Source: a virus
Direction: 5' to 3' (one strand)
Length of the DNA stretch: 37,501 nt
Virus record (IMG/VR): IMGVR_UViG_3300046500_000071
Span: 1-37,501 of that record
Position 1 is the first letter of the stretch. Every line of letters starts with the position of its first letter. The translations under genes were made by a program, and so were the position numbers. The notes beneath the pieces were generated by a model that had not been told where the DNA came from, made no database searches, and was given only the letters and a program-made list of their open reading frames with translations. Below, one piece after another: positions 13,787 to 21,310 of the stretch.

Positions 13787-13915
13787 ATGCAAACCCACAG
13801 CTACGTAAATCTGCGCCACGGCGTTCTGCACAGCTCTGACTACCGGTGCCGCAACGGTCACCTGGTGCACTGCTACTTCACGACGATTTTCTACGACGAC
13901 ATCTGCTGGGGCTGA
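13787..13915 (+). CDS. 42-aa protein, first gene of the rightward operon
   Basis: Starts MQTHSYVNLRHGVLHSSDYR and ends FYDDICWG. GAGGTGA lies 5 bases before the ATG, a good ribosome site, and the next gene starts 3 bases after the stop. It contains three cysteines and five histidines, but not in a recognised zinc-binding pattern. As the first gene under the repressed early promoter it would be made immediately after infection, where small anti-host or antitermination proteins are often found. It is not arginine-rich like lambda N. The function is unknown. Confidence 0.6.
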   Translation: MQTHSYVNLRHGVLHSSDYRCRNGHLVHCYFTTIFYDDICWG

Positions 13916-13918
13916 GCC

Positions 13919-14284
13919 ATGAACATGATCGATAGCAAGCAGGTTATGGCCATGGCCGAGTACGAGACAAGCCGTGCCAAGGCGAAGCTCGACGACGCGA
14001 TTGACGCCGAAGAGACGCGCGATGAGCTGATTGCGGCCCGCACGGAAGAGCTGGTTGTTAAGCGCATGGCTGAGATGTCCCTTGACGACATCACTGCAGC
14101 AATGCATCGCGTAGGCGATGACACGGCAAGACTGCTTCGCGCACACATCCTCGGCAGCCAGCCAGAACTGCTCGCGCCGATCCTGCGCGGAATGGTTCGC
14201 GCGTTCGTCGAGTTCGACTCAGAAGTCATGGCGCAAGACTGGATGGATCGGATCGACGCAGAAGCTTCTGCTTGGGAGCACTGA
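13919..14284 (+). CDS. Hypothetical helical protein
   Basis: 121 aa, starting MNMIDSKQVMAMAEYETSRA. It is almost entirely helical and charged (KLDDAIDAEETRDELIAART, LVVKRMAEMSLDDITAAMHR) and ends EFDSEVMAQDWMDRIDAEAS. There are no cysteines and no membrane segment. It lies second in the rightward operon. I do not recognise the family. Dense spacing with its neighbours and normal codon use support it. Confidence 0.7.
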   Translation: MNMIDSKQVMAMAEYETSRAKAKLDDAIDAEETRDELIAARTEELVVKRMAEMSLDDITAAMHRVGDDTARLLRAHILGSQPELLAPILRGMVRAFVEFDSEVMAQDWMDRIDAEASAWEH

Positions 14285-14285
14285 C

Positions 14286-14363
14286 ATGATCGCCTTCGGA
14301 ATCGTGGTCGCGGTCCTATGGTTCGCGTGCTGGGCCATCTGCGCGGTTGGAGGACAGGGATGA
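14286..14363 (+). CDS. 25-aa membrane micro-protein
   Basis: MIAFGIVVAVLWFACWAICA followed by VGGQG. The whole peptide is one hydrophobic segment of about 20 residues. It begins 1 base after the preceding stop, and its own stop overlaps the next start (ATGA), so its place between two genes is fixed. No strong ribosome site is visible, and translation probably depends on coupling. It could be a structural leader for the next gene and not a functional product. Confidence 0.45.
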   Translation: MIAFGIVVAVLWFACWAICAVGGQG

Positions 14364-14554
14364 ACTACCTCCTTCACCGCCTCGCCGGCCGCATTCTGCG
14401 CCGCGTGGTGGGCATCCAGCGCGAGCCGGTGCGTCAACTGACCGAGTCCGACTATCGCGCGATCGACATGGGTTATGGGTTCGTCGCTGGCCTGGCTGCG
14501 ATGGGCGTCGTGACGATTGTTCTGCTGCTCCTGATGGGGAGACCGACATGCTGA
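14360..14554 (+). CDS. 64-aa single-pass membrane protein
   Basis: Starts MNYLLHRLAGRILRRVVGIQ, with GGAGGACAGGG just before it. The basic N-terminal 25 residues would stay in the cytoplasm. A membrane segment covers about residues 40-60 (YGFVAGLAAMGVVTIVLLLL), followed by MGRPTC. It overlaps its upstream neighbour by 4 bases and the next by 7. Function unknown; small early membrane proteins of phages sometimes act in exclusion. Confidence 0.65.
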   Translation: MNYLLHRLAGRILRRVVGIQREPVRQLTESDYRAIDMGYGFVAGLAAMGVVTIVLLLLMGRPTC

Positions 14555-14739
14555 AAGACCGAGTTCTTGATCTGAAGTACGAAATGCTGTGCGAGCGCAC
14601 AAAGCGCCGTCAGGAGGCTGCAAAGGCTGCTCTGGTTCGTCGCGGCGTGGAGCCGCGGGTGCGGATCGGCGCGCTGTTCGTGCCGAGCTACATCGCGAAG
14701 CACTTCCACCATTGCCCGACGGTTGGTGGTGTGCGGTGA
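14548..14739 (+). CDS. 63-aa basic protein
   Basis: Starts MLKDRVLDLKYEMLCERTKR, continues RQEAAKAALVRRGVEPRVRI and ends HFHHCPTVGGVR. The N-terminal two thirds form a strongly basic helix, and the C-terminus has HFHHC. It overlaps the neighbours on both sides. A nucleic-acid-binding role fits the charge but is not shown. I do not recognise the family. Confidence 0.6.
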   Translation: MLKDRVLDLKYEMLCERTKRRQEAAKAALVRRGVEPRVRIGALFVPSYIAKHFHHCPTVGGVR

Positions 14740-15230
14740 AAAGCCTCGCTCATTTCACTAGCCGCCGCGCGAAGTTCGAAACGTTCCTGACCGAGCGCGG
14801 CGCGCAGATATTGCAGCCCACTAACGAGTGGGAAGTGCTGCGGTTCAAGACGTCGCGCGGGACTTCGGTCGTCTACTGCAATGCCAAAGGCGGTATCACT
14901 CCGACCGGCGAATCCGATAAAGCGTGGGCCGCGTTCGAAAAGAATGGTGCATGGCGGGGCGCACCGGCGCCCAAGAAGCGCCAAACAGGTCGAGAGAAGA
15001 CGTTGCCGCTGTTCAACGCTCTGCTCAAGCGCGACGGCGCAGGCTGCTTCTATTGCGGCGGTGATACCAGCGAAGAAGATCGCAGCCTAGAGCATCTGGT
15101 GCCGATCGCGCATGGCGGCCCGAATCACCTGAGCAACCTTGTGTTAGCGCATCGCAAATGCAACAGCGACGCGGGACATTTGCCTGTCATGGCGAAGATT
15201 CGCATCCGCGAGAACCGGAGCTCGCAATGA
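14736..15230 (+). CDS. HNH endonuclease
   Basis: 164 aa from the GTG at 14736 (VKSLAHFTSRRAKFETFLTE), which overlaps the preceding stop as GTGA. The N-terminal 80 residues are unrelated to the nuclease and end in a basic linker (KKRQTGREKT). The HNH domain is in the C-terminal half: CFYCGGD, LEHLVPIAHGGPNHLSNLVL and AHRKCNSDAGH give the CxxC zinc ligands, the EH..P catalytic start, the N and the final C. It could be a free-standing homing nuclease or could act in recombination or packaging. It lies in the recombination operon and not beside terminase, which argues against the packaging role of some phage HNH proteins. Confidence 0.85.
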   Translation: MKSLAHFTSRRAKFETFLTERGAQILQPTNEWEVLRFKTSRGTSVVYCNAKGGITPTGESDKAWAAFEKNGAWRGAPAPKKRQTGREKTLPLFNALLKRDGAGCFYCGGDTSEEDRSLEHLVPIAHGGPNHLSNLVLAHRKCNSDAGHLPVMAKIRIRENRSSQ

Positions 15231-15334
15231 TCCGCCGCTTCTCAGCCTACCTCGACGCACGCCCTGTCCTCGCCGTGATTCTCGGGACGCTCGCCGCGTT
15301 CGTGATTCTTGCGGCTCAACGGAGTTTGATGTGA
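15227..15334 (+). CDS. 35-aa membrane micro-protein
   Basis: MIRRFSAYLDARPVLAVILG followed by TLAAFVILAAQRSLM. There is a basic N-terminus and one hydrophobic segment of about 18 residues. The start overlaps the HNH stop by 4 bases, and the stop overlaps the next GTG start. Seated between two nuclease genes, it may have moved with them or may be a small membrane protein of its own. Function unknown. Confidence 0.5.
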   Translation: MIRRFSAYLDARPVLAVILGTLAAFVILAAQRSLM

Positions 15335-15855
15335 TCCACACCGAATACGGACTTGATGCACATATCTTGCGCAGCCTTCTGGACTACGACCCGGTCACCG
15401 GATTATTCACGTGGAAGAACGATCGGAGCAATGTTAAAGCTGGCGAGATTGCTGGCTGTCCTGATGCACACGGGTACTGGCAGATAACGGTGATGAACAG
15501 GACTCGCAAAGCGCATCGATTGGCGTGGCTCTACATGACTGGGAAGTGGCCTCACCGTCACGTTGACCACGACAACGAGAAGAAAGACGACAACCGTTGG
15601 GGAAATCTTCGCCTCGCAACCGATGCACAAAACAATGCGAACCGCCGAGTCAGGCGGGATAGCCGAAGCGGCCTGAAAGGCGTGATCTGGATTGCTGAAA
15701 AACGGAAATGGCGCGCACAAATCAAGCACGCCGGCCAATCTCGTCACCTTGGGTACTTCGAATCAGCGAATCTGGCGCACGAGTTCTGGTGCCTTGCGTC
15801 CGACATGTTGCATGGGGAGTTCTCAAATCATGGAGCGACACATGAACGCTCTTGA
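15331..15855 (+). CDS. HNH endonuclease with C-terminal AP2 domain
   Basis: 174 aa, GTG start (VIHTEYGLDAHILRSLLDYD). The HNH_3-type core is seen in YDPVTGLFTWK, GYWQITVMNRTRKAHRLAWL and HVDHDNEKKDDNRWGNLRLA, with NNANRR after it. Residues 115-155 form an AP2 DNA-binding domain (GLKGVIWIAEKRKWRAQIKH, then LGYFESANLAHEFW). This HNH-AP2 combination is the standard design of mobile homing endonucleases in phages. It is a free-standing gene; I see no intron interrupting a neighbour. Codon use is less GC-biased than in nearby genes, consistent with recent arrival. Confidence 0.88.
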   Translation: MIHTEYGLDAHILRSLLDYDPVTGLFTWKNDRSNVKAGEIAGCPDAHGYWQITVMNRTRKAHRLAWLYMTGKWPHRHVDHDNEKKDDNRWGNLRLATDAQNNANRRVRRDSRSGLKGVIWIAEKRKWRAQIKHAGQSRHLGYFESANLAHEFWCLASDMLHGEFSNHGATHERS

Positions 15856-16660
15856 GTTCGGACTGGACATTGAGGCGTATCACCGCATGCCGCAAGTGTC
15901 CAAATCTCAACTGGACACACTGGATCTTTCGCCGCAGATATTTTTTGCTCGTCATAGAGCATCGAACCGACCTGAGCCAGTGACGAAGGCGGGGCAGTTG
16001 GAAGGCGCATTGGCGCACTGCGCCGTGCTGGAGCCGGATGAATTCGAGTCGCGCTACGTCATCGGGCCGAGCGTCAACCGCAATACGAAGGTCTGGAAAG
16101 AGTTCGTCGAAGCGAATCCGAACCGCGTGGCGATCCAGAACGATCAGTACGAGGCGGCAATTCGCCAGGCGGTATCGGTGCGCGCGCTGCCGGAGATCGG
16201 CGAAGCGCTGGCTAACGGAAAGGCTGAAGTGTCGGCTTTCTGGACTGACGAAGAAACGGGCGTCAAGTGCCGCTGCCGGCCTGACTGGGTGAACGACTGC
16301 GGCGACGCGGGTGTGATCCTGCTTGACCTGAAGACGTACAGCAGCGCGAGCCCGCATGAGTTCCGGAAGCAGGTTGCGCGCAAGTTTTACGACAAGCAAG
16401 CAGCGTTCTACAGCGACGGATATTCAGCTGCGAGCGGCCGGCGCGTGCTCGGCTTCGTATTCGTCGCTGTGGAAACCGAATACCCCTACGCCGCCAACGC
16501 TTTCATGCTCGACGACGAGAGCCTTGAAGCCGGCCGCCAGAAGTACCGCAAGAACCTGCGCACGTATGCCGAGTGCGAACGCACCAACACGTGGCCTGGG
16601 TATTCGACGGGCATCGACATTATCCGCTTGCCCTCTTGGGCGCTTATCACTGAGGAATGA
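15842..16660 (+). CDS. RecE-like exonuclease (PD-(D/E)XK)
   Basis: 272 aa from MNALEFGLDIEAYHRMPQVS; an in-frame ATG at 15830 is an alternative start. The nuclease motifs are ALAHCAVLEP (H59), RCRPDWV (D148), LLDLKTY (D162 and K164) and DKQAAFYSDGY (Q186), the arrangement of the exodeoxyribonuclease VIII C-terminal domain. It would degrade one strand of linear double-stranded DNA to give 3' tails for the annealing protein encoded next. The stop overlaps the RecT start (ATGA). Full-length RecE is much longer, but phage homologues of this size are common. Confidence 0.88.
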   Translation: MNALEFGLDIEAYHRMPQVSKSQLDTLDLSPQIFFARHRASNRPEPVTKAGQLEGALAHCAVLEPDEFESRYVIGPSVNRNTKVWKEFVEANPNRVAIQNDQYEAAIRQAVSVRALPEIGEALANGKAEVSAFWTDEETGVKCRCRPDWVNDCGDAGVILLDLKTYSSASPHEFRKQVARKFYDKQAAFYSDGYSAASGRRVLGFVFVAVETEYPYAANAFMLDDESLEAGRQKYRKNLRTYAECERTNTWPGYSTGIDIIRLPSWALITEE

Positions 16661-17721
16661 CCGTGGCACAACAAACAACCAACCTCGCGAACCTGAAGCA
16701 AGCATCGAAGATGGTCGCGCGCGAAGCCGGAATCGGCACCGTCAAGACGTTCTTCGAATCGCAGAAAGCAACGCTTGCCGCGGTATTACCGAAGCACGTC
16801 AGCCCGGATCGCATGCTCAAGATCGCGCTCGGCGCGCTGCGCACGACGCCGAAGTTGATGGAGTGCACCGTTGAGTCACTGATGGGCGCCGTCGTCCAGT
16901 GCTCACAGCTGGGCCTTGAGCCGAATACTCCGCTCGGGCATGCATACCTGATCCCTTTCGAGAAGAAGCGCAAGGACGGCAATCAGTGGGTGACCGATAA
17001 GGTCGAAACGCAGATCGTCATCGGTTACAAAGGTCTGATCGACCTCGCGCGCCGCTCGGGCCAGGTGATCAGCATTTCGGCGCACGCTGTGCACGCCAAC
17101 GATCATTTCGATTATGCGTTCGGCCTCGACGAAAAGCTTGAGCATCGGCCGGCGCGTTCGAATCGCGGGCCAGTGACCGAGTTCTATGCCGTTGCGAAGC
17201 TAGTCGGCGGCGGCCATGCGTTCGATGTCATGAGCGCTGAAGACGTGAACGAAATCCGCGACGCGAGCCAGAACTACAAATTCGCGCGTGACAAATCGAA
17301 GACCGTCTGGGGTCAGCATTATGAAGAAATGGGCCGCAAGACCGTGCTTCGCCGCCTGTTCAAGTATCTGCCGGTGAGTATCGAACTGGCATCTGCTGCG
17401 GTACTCGATGACGTAAGCGCATCCGGCCGCTCGCAAGCGCTCGACACGGTGCTCGACGGCGACTACATCACGCCGAGCGAAACGGATGACGACTACAGCG
17501 ATTCCGTCGACCAGTCCACCGGCGAAATCACGGATCAGCGCCAGCAACAGGCGGATGCGATTGTCCCGGCTTACGGCGACCTGCTCGCGCAGATGCAGAA
17601 GGCCGATGACGTCGACACGCTGTCGATGGTGCTCGACAGCGGGCGCGATCTTCCGCAGGCCGAGCTCGTGAAGTTGCAGCAGGCCTACGACGACCGTCGC
17701 GAAATCCTGCTAGGCGCATAA
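16657..17721 (+). CDS. recT: RecT single-strand annealing protein
   Basis: 354 aa. The RecT core is clear: PKHVSPDRMLKIALGALRTT, LMGAVVQCSQLGLEPNTPLG, HAYLIPFEKK, TQIVIGYKGLIDLARRSGQV and VWGQHYEEMGRKTVLRRLFK. The C-terminal 100 residues are acidic and glutamine-rich (ITPSETDDDYSDSVDQSTGE), as is common for the variable tail that contacts host SSB. It anneals the tails made by the RecE-like exonuclease, for recombination and concatemer formation. The start overlaps the exonuclease stop by 4 bases. It is longer than E. coli RecT (269 aa) because of the C-terminal tail. Confidence 0.93.
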   Translation: MTVAQQTTNLANLKQASKMVAREAGIGTVKTFFESQKATLAAVLPKHVSPDRMLKIALGALRTTPKLMECTVESLMGAVVQCSQLGLEPNTPLGHAYLIPFEKKRKDGNQWVTDKVETQIVIGYKGLIDLARRSGQVISISAHAVHANDHFDYAFGLDEKLEHRPARSNRGPVTEFYAVAKLVGGGHAFDVMSAEDVNEIRDASQNYKFARDKSKTVWGQHYEEMGRKTVLRRLFKYLPVSIELASAAVLDDVSASGRSQALDTVLDGDYITPSETDDDYSDSVDQSTGEITDQRQQQADAIVPAYGDLLAQMQKADDVDTLSMVLDSGRDLPQAELVKLQQAYDDRREILLGA

Positions 17722-17744
17722 CCCTTCCTCACCCCGGAGAAACC

Positions 17745-18263
17745 ATGTTCACCCTCTTCCAGGCAAAGACAAAAATTATCGCCGTTACGGTCGTATCCGA
17801 ACTGTGCGGGAAAGAACGCAAGCACGGCTGCAGCATCAAGTTCGAGATGAAGACGAACAACTGGATTCTCAGCGAGTTCGAGTCGCAGTTGCGCCACGCT
17901 CTCTACGAGCGCGACGACGATCCGAAACAGCCGAATCTCGAAGGCGTCGAAGACGACATGCTCGGCCTGACGCGGCTGAAGTTCCCCAGGCTCGGCATGC
18001 CGCTGAAGCACGATTGGGAAGGCGCCGGATACGAACTGTATCTGCACGTCGGCGCGAGCGGGCGTGATGACATCGTGCTAGACGGCGTCGGCTTGAGCGA
18101 TTTCCAGTTTGACTGCAAGGACGGCGGCAACGTGATTACGACGTTCAAGGCGTTGTGCCATCCGAACGCGCATCAGCAGGGCCGAATCGATCACATGCTC
18201 CAGCTCGAAACGGAATTAAGTCTTAAGCCGCCGAGCGAGAAGCAGCGTTCGCTTGCAGCGTAA
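17745..18263 (+). CDS. Hypothetical recombination-operon protein
   Basis: 172 aa, starting MFTLFQAKTKIIAVTVVSEL with GGAG before it. The N-terminal part looks like a beta-sheet (KHGCSIKFEMKTNNWILSEF), followed by DDDPKQPNLEGVEDDMLGLT, beta strands (AGYELYLHVGASGRDDIVLD) and KLHPN-like FKALCHPNAHQQG. Genes of this size directly after recT are common in temperate phages and may be accessory recombination proteins. I cannot assign a domain. After it the operon has its only sizeable gap. Confidence 0.7.
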   Translation: MFTLFQAKTKIIAVTVVSELCGKERKHGCSIKFEMKTNNWILSEFESQLRHALYERDDDPKQPNLEGVEDDMLGLTRLKFPRLGMPLKHDWEGAGYELYLHVGASGRDDIVLDGVGLSDFQFDCKDGGNVITTFKALCHPNAHQQGRIDHMLQLETELSLKPPSEKQRSLAA

Positions 18264-18265
18264 AT

Positions 18266-18355
18266 AAGCATCCAGTAACCCCCGAACCGCGCAGACAGCG
18301 CGGCGTGCTTAGGGCGGCTCGTAACTAGCGCCCCTTTTTTCGGTAGTTCGCCGCC
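18266..18355 (+). ncRNA. Structured intergenic element, candidate RNA
   Basis: The 116-base gap between two genes of a tightly packed operon holds two nested hairpins. First, AAGCA/TGCTT (18266-18270 and 18306-18310) encloses CCGCGC-AGACA-GCGCGG (18287-18303). Second, GGCGGC/GCCGCC (18313-18318 and 18350-18355) with AACTA/TAGTT inside (18323-18327 and 18344-18348) has a loop containing CCCCTTTTTTCGG. Alternatively GGGCG/CGCCC followed by six Ts (18312-18340) could act as a terminator. The two folds of the second element exclude each other, as in an attenuator. Confidence 0.5.
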
Positions 18356-18379
18356 TGACCCACCCGCAAGGAACCCGAC

Positions 18380-19210
18380 ATGAATACCACCACTACCAAG
18401 ATCGCCGGAGAGGCTATGCAAATCACCAACGAGCAGATCGACGCGATAGCAGAGCAGACGTTTGCAAAGCATGCAGGCCGAGTGTTTGGAACTCAGTGGT
18501 GCCGCGACTTCGCCCGCGACCTCCTTGCAAGCAGGCCTGCCGAGAATTCAGACGAACTGAAGGTGTGCCTTGGCTGCAATAGCAACTGGCCGCTGCACGA
18601 CTTGGATTGCCCTGTGGCCGTAGAGGCGCTATCTGCCCCCACCGCTCCCGCGCAATCGTGCGGTGACGCCGAGCAAGCAGACGCTCCGCAAGCCACCTTT
18701 ACTCGGCCCGAAGCGGAAGACCCGATGCGCTTCGGAGATAGGAGCATAGATGCTTCAGTGAAACGCCTGACGGAAGCGTATTGCGTGCAGCAGCCGTTGC
18801 CTGTACCGGATCAGATGGCGCTCGTCTGGCGCTTCGATATTGGCCTGCTACGCAATGACTGGCTTCGGTTGCGCACCCTGACGGATTCGCGCGCCAGCGA
18901 GCAAGCAGACGAGGCGGTGACGGATGCCGCTTCCGATCTGGCGTTTTCGGTATTCAGCGGTATCGATGCACTTCGGTGGCTGTTGAACATTACAACCGAA
19001 TTCGACCGGAAGGACGTGCGCACGCGTCAGGCGGCTCGCCTGCTAGATGACTATACGGACAGCTTCGGGAAGACGAATCGCCAGCGACTCGAAGACCTGT
19101 GGAAAAAACTCAACGACAAGCTGCCGGACGATGGCCGCATAAACGAATACCTGCGCGCTCACGATTCGGCCAGCCGCGAACTCAAAGCCCGCGCCAAGGA
19201 CAGCAAATGA
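18380..19210 (+). CDS. Hypothetical mosaic early protein
   Basis: 276 aa from the ATG at 18380 (AAGGA upstream). An alternative start at 18416 (MQITNEQIDAIAEQTFAKHA) has an even better site, GGAGAGG, and matches where related phage proteins seem to begin. The N-terminal 45 residues form a helical module ending in FARDLLASRP. CLGCNSNWPLHDLDC (near residue 65) has the cysteine spacing of a zinc-binding turn. A variable linker follows, then a helical C-terminal region (YLRAHDSASRELKARAKDSK). It looks like a fusion of short interchangeable modules typical of early accessory genes. Function unknown. Confidence 0.65.
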   Translation: MNTTTTKIAGEAMQITNEQIDAIAEQTFAKHAGRVFGTQWCRDFARDLLASRPAENSDELKVCLGCNSNWPLHDLDCPVAVEALSAPTAPAQSCGDAEQADAPQATFTRPEAEDPMRFGDRSIDASVKRLTEAYCVQQPLPVPDQMALVWRFDIGLLRNDWLRLRTLTDSRASEQADEAVTDAASDLAFSVFSGIDALRWLLNITTEFDRKDVRTRQAARLLDDYTDSFGKTNRQRLEDLWKKLNDKLPDDGRINEYLRAHDSASRELKARAKDSK

Positions 19211-19419
19211 CCACGACATCAGACGAGATCAAGATCGCGCGCCGGTTCAGCCGGGACACGGACGGTGAATGGATCATCAAGTGCGGCCACTGCAAGCGAA
19301 TCATGGGCGTCGAGGCAGGCGACGACGACGGGACGCCGCGCGGTGAGCAGTATCAGGACCGTCAATGCAGCGGTTGGACGGAAGTCGATTTCGATGCAAG
19401 TTTCGTGAGGACGCTATGA
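19207..19419 (+). CDS. Small cysteine-containing protein
   Basis: 70 aa, starting MTTTSDEIKIARRFSRDTDG, overlapping the previous stop by 4 bases. It contains EWIIKCGHCKRIMGVEAG and DRQCSGWTEVDFD: one CxxC pair plus a third cysteine about 30 residues later, a partial zinc-ribbon pattern missing one cysteine (a histidine might replace it). Function unknown. Confidence 0.6.
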   Translation: MTTTSDEIKIARRFSRDTDGEWIIKCGHCKRIMGVEAGDDDGTPRGEQYQDRQCSGWTEVDFDASFVRTL

Positions 19420-20072
19420 GCACAAATCACACTTCGCCGAGCGGTGAGGACGCCGCAAATGGGGCAACCGGGAAGCCTGCTGGACAGTCGCGTGGCTACA
19501 CGGCGCAGCTTGAAAGACGGGTCCAAGAATTGGAGGCTCAACTGGCCGCCAATGGGGCGATTGGGGAGCGGGAAGCGTTTGAGGCGTGGTGGAAGAAATA
19601 TGGGTGCGTCGCTATTGGCAAGGTATGGACGGAAGACGCATGCCGTCTAGCATGGGATGCCGTCCGCGCCGCACTCACCGCCGAAAAGGTGGCAGCGGAG
19701 CCGGTGGCGCAAATTCTTGCCGATGAGTCAGACGGGGCATGGGCCGCATTCGAAAAGTCTCCGAATGCCGATATGAGCAACCGGGATGACCTTTGGCCCG
19801 TGTGGCAAGAGGCATGGGAGACGGCTCGCGCGCAACCAGCACAGACACAGGTGGCGCTGACTGATGATGCGCGCGAATGCCTTGCCGATGTCGTGAGCCA
19901 CTATCGCGCTCTGTACGCGGGCCTTGCGTTCCAACTGAACGAAGCAACCGTCACCGAGAACGCAGACGACATGGCGTACTGGAAGCATGAAATCAAGACT
20001 CTCGAACGCATGTATGCACAGGCAGAGCGCGCCCTTCTCGCCGTGCAACCTGTGAGCGGGGGGAAATCGTGA
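19416..20072 (+). CDS. Hypothetical protein with coiled coil and early-phage repeat module
   Basis: 218 aa, starting MSTNHTSPSGEDAANGATGK. A short coiled coil lies at about residues 30-48 (TAQLERRVQELEAQLAANGA). Then comes the module EREAFEAWWKKYG...DACRLAWDAVRAAL, found widely in accessory early proteins of Burkholderiales and enterobacterial phages. A second, partial copy of the pattern, WAAFEKSP...LWPVWQEAWETARA, follows, so the protein contains an internal duplication. The C-terminus is helical. Function unknown. Confidence 0.65.
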   Translation: MSTNHTSPSGEDAANGATGKPAGQSRGYTAQLERRVQELEAQLAANGAIGEREAFEAWWKKYGCVAIGKVWTEDACRLAWDAVRAALTAEKVAAEPVAQILADESDGAWAAFEKSPNADMSNRDDLWPVWQEAWETARAQPAQTQVALTDDARECLADVVSHYRALYAGLAFQLNEATVTENADDMAYWKHEIKTLERMYAQAERALLAVQPVSGGKS

Positions 20073-20272
20073 GCGACGACCGGAAACCGCTTCAGGGCTG
20101 GCGGACTTGGGGCGGCGACAGATGCGACCACTGCTGCAACGGGGATCGATGCGACGACCGAACTCACTTGCCTCGTGCTAGTTGCGGATATTGCCTCGGC
20201 ACTGGCGACGCGCTCTGGCTCAAATACCGAGAGGACGCTGACGCCCTCGCCAAGGAGACAAATAATGGTTGA
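20069..20272 (+). CDS. Cysteine-rich small protein
   Basis: 67 aa, GTG start overlapping the previous stop (GTGA), beginning VSDDRKPLQGWRTWGGDRCD. It contains CDHCCNGDRCDD and SCGYCLGTGDALW: two CxxC pairs, the second followed by xGTG as in DnaJ-type zinc fingers. It probably binds one or two zinc ions. Its end overlaps the next gene by 8 bases. Function unknown. Confidence 0.6.
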   Translation: MSDDRKPLQGWRTWGGDRCDHCCNGDRCDDRTHLPRASCGYCLGTGDALWLKYREDADALAKETNNG

Positions 20273-20891
20273 AGACCTGATTAAGCGAATCCGGCGCGAC
20301 GTGGCGGTATGGGAAGCCGGCGACGATCTTCAAAGCTCTCAGCCGATGATCGATGCCGCAAACCTCATCGAGCACCAGGGTGCCCGCCTCACCGCCCTTG
20401 AGTCCGAGCGCGACGCTCTACTCGCGGCAGCAGGGAAAGAGGCGGTGCCGGCAGTGACGACAAACGGGAAACCTGCGTCGCAATATTTCCGCGCCGGGCG
20501 GGGCCAAGGGCTGCAAGAAGCGATGCTTGCCTGCAAGCGCGAGCATCTGGAGGAGCCAGCCGCAACAGCCGATGACATCGCCTATACCGCGGCTGTCGAT
20601 GACTGCATCAAGGCGATCAGCCGACTTATCGGCACCGCTCCCACCGCCGCTCTTGAGAATGGAGGCGGGCGGGATGCGTGGCAGCCGATCGACACGGCGC
20701 CGAAGGATGGGACCGAAGTTCTGCTGATCGCAACGCGTCATTCGATGCTTATGCCGCACCCTGAAATGATCGTTGGGGCGTATCGGCAAGGATGGTGGAG
20801 CGGCCCGTCTACGCTTTCACACGTCACCCACTGGCAGCCACTACCAGCACCGCCGACCGCCCTGTCTCAGAAAGCGGGAGAGCAGCAATGA
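20265..20891 (+). CDS. Protein with C-terminal DUF551 domain
   Basis: 208 aa, starting MVEDLIKRIRRDVAVWEAGD, with AAGGAG upstream. The N-terminal region is helical (ANLIEHQGARLTALESERDA). The C-terminal 60 residues carry the DUF551 signature: WQPIDTAPKDGTEVLLI ... YRQGWW ... VTHWQPLPAPP. DUF551 is widespread at the end of early phage proteins with differing N-termini, and its function is not known. The fused layout is typical of modular exchange. Confidence 0.75.
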   Translation: MVEDLIKRIRRDVAVWEAGDDLQSSQPMIDAANLIEHQGARLTALESERDALLAAAGKEAVPAVTTNGKPASQYFRAGRGQGLQEAMLACKREHLEEPAATADDIAYTAAVDDCIKAISRLIGTAPTAALENGGGRDAWQPIDTAPKDGTEVLLIATRHSMLMPHPEMIVGAYRQGWWSGPSTLSHVTHWQPLPAPPTALSQKAGEQQ

Positions 20892-21310
20892 GCAAACCCC
20901 GCGCAGAAAACATCGCCCACGTCAGCGCCGTAATAAAACGGCGCGCAATGACCATCCCGGAGATATCCGTCGCTTCAGGCATATCCCAGCCATGCGTCAG
21001 GGACGTGCTAGACGTGCTGCAGACTGGCGGCAATGTGCACATCAAGGGATGGAAGCTGGAGGGTCGGAGCTATCGGTATGTTGCTCGGTTCATTTTTGGG
21101 CCCGGCACCGATGCGCCCAAGCCGCCTAATCAGACCGCCGAGGAACGGCGAGCTAAGAACCGCGCATACAAGGCGCGGCACGCCAAGACGAAGTTGGAAA
21201 AAGCAGACGCTGAACGGCGCGAGCGGATCAGGAAAGAACTGGCACGGCCGGCGTTTCGTGACCCACTGGTCGCGGCGCTGTTTGGAGAATATGAGCGGAG
21301 AGCAGCATGA
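20888..21310 (+). CDS. Winged-helix DNA-binding-like protein
   Basis: 140 aa, starting MSKPRAENIAHVSAVIKRRA. Residues 5-65 look like a winged helix: VSAVIKRRAMTIPEISVASG, ISQPCVRDVLDVLQTGGNVH and a beta wing KGWKLEGRSYRYVARF. A basic helical tail follows (RRAKNRAYKARHAKTKLEKA). It overlaps DUF551 and excisionase-like genes by 4 bases each. A regulatory role is likely, perhaps in the integration/excision region, but the target is unknown. Confidence 0.65.
   Translation: MSKPRAENIAHVSAVIKRRAMTIPEISVASGISQPCVRDVLDVLQTGGNVHIKGWKLEGRSYRYVARFIFGPGTDAPKPPNQTAEERRAKNRAYKARHAKTKLEKADAERRERIRKELARPAFRDPLVAALFGEYERRAA

Noticed and set aside
14589-14735. Longer N-terminus for the first HNH nuclease
   Set aside because: The extension reads through the 63-aa gene in another frame. 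The GTG at 14736 overlaps that gene's stop, the usual coupling in this operon.
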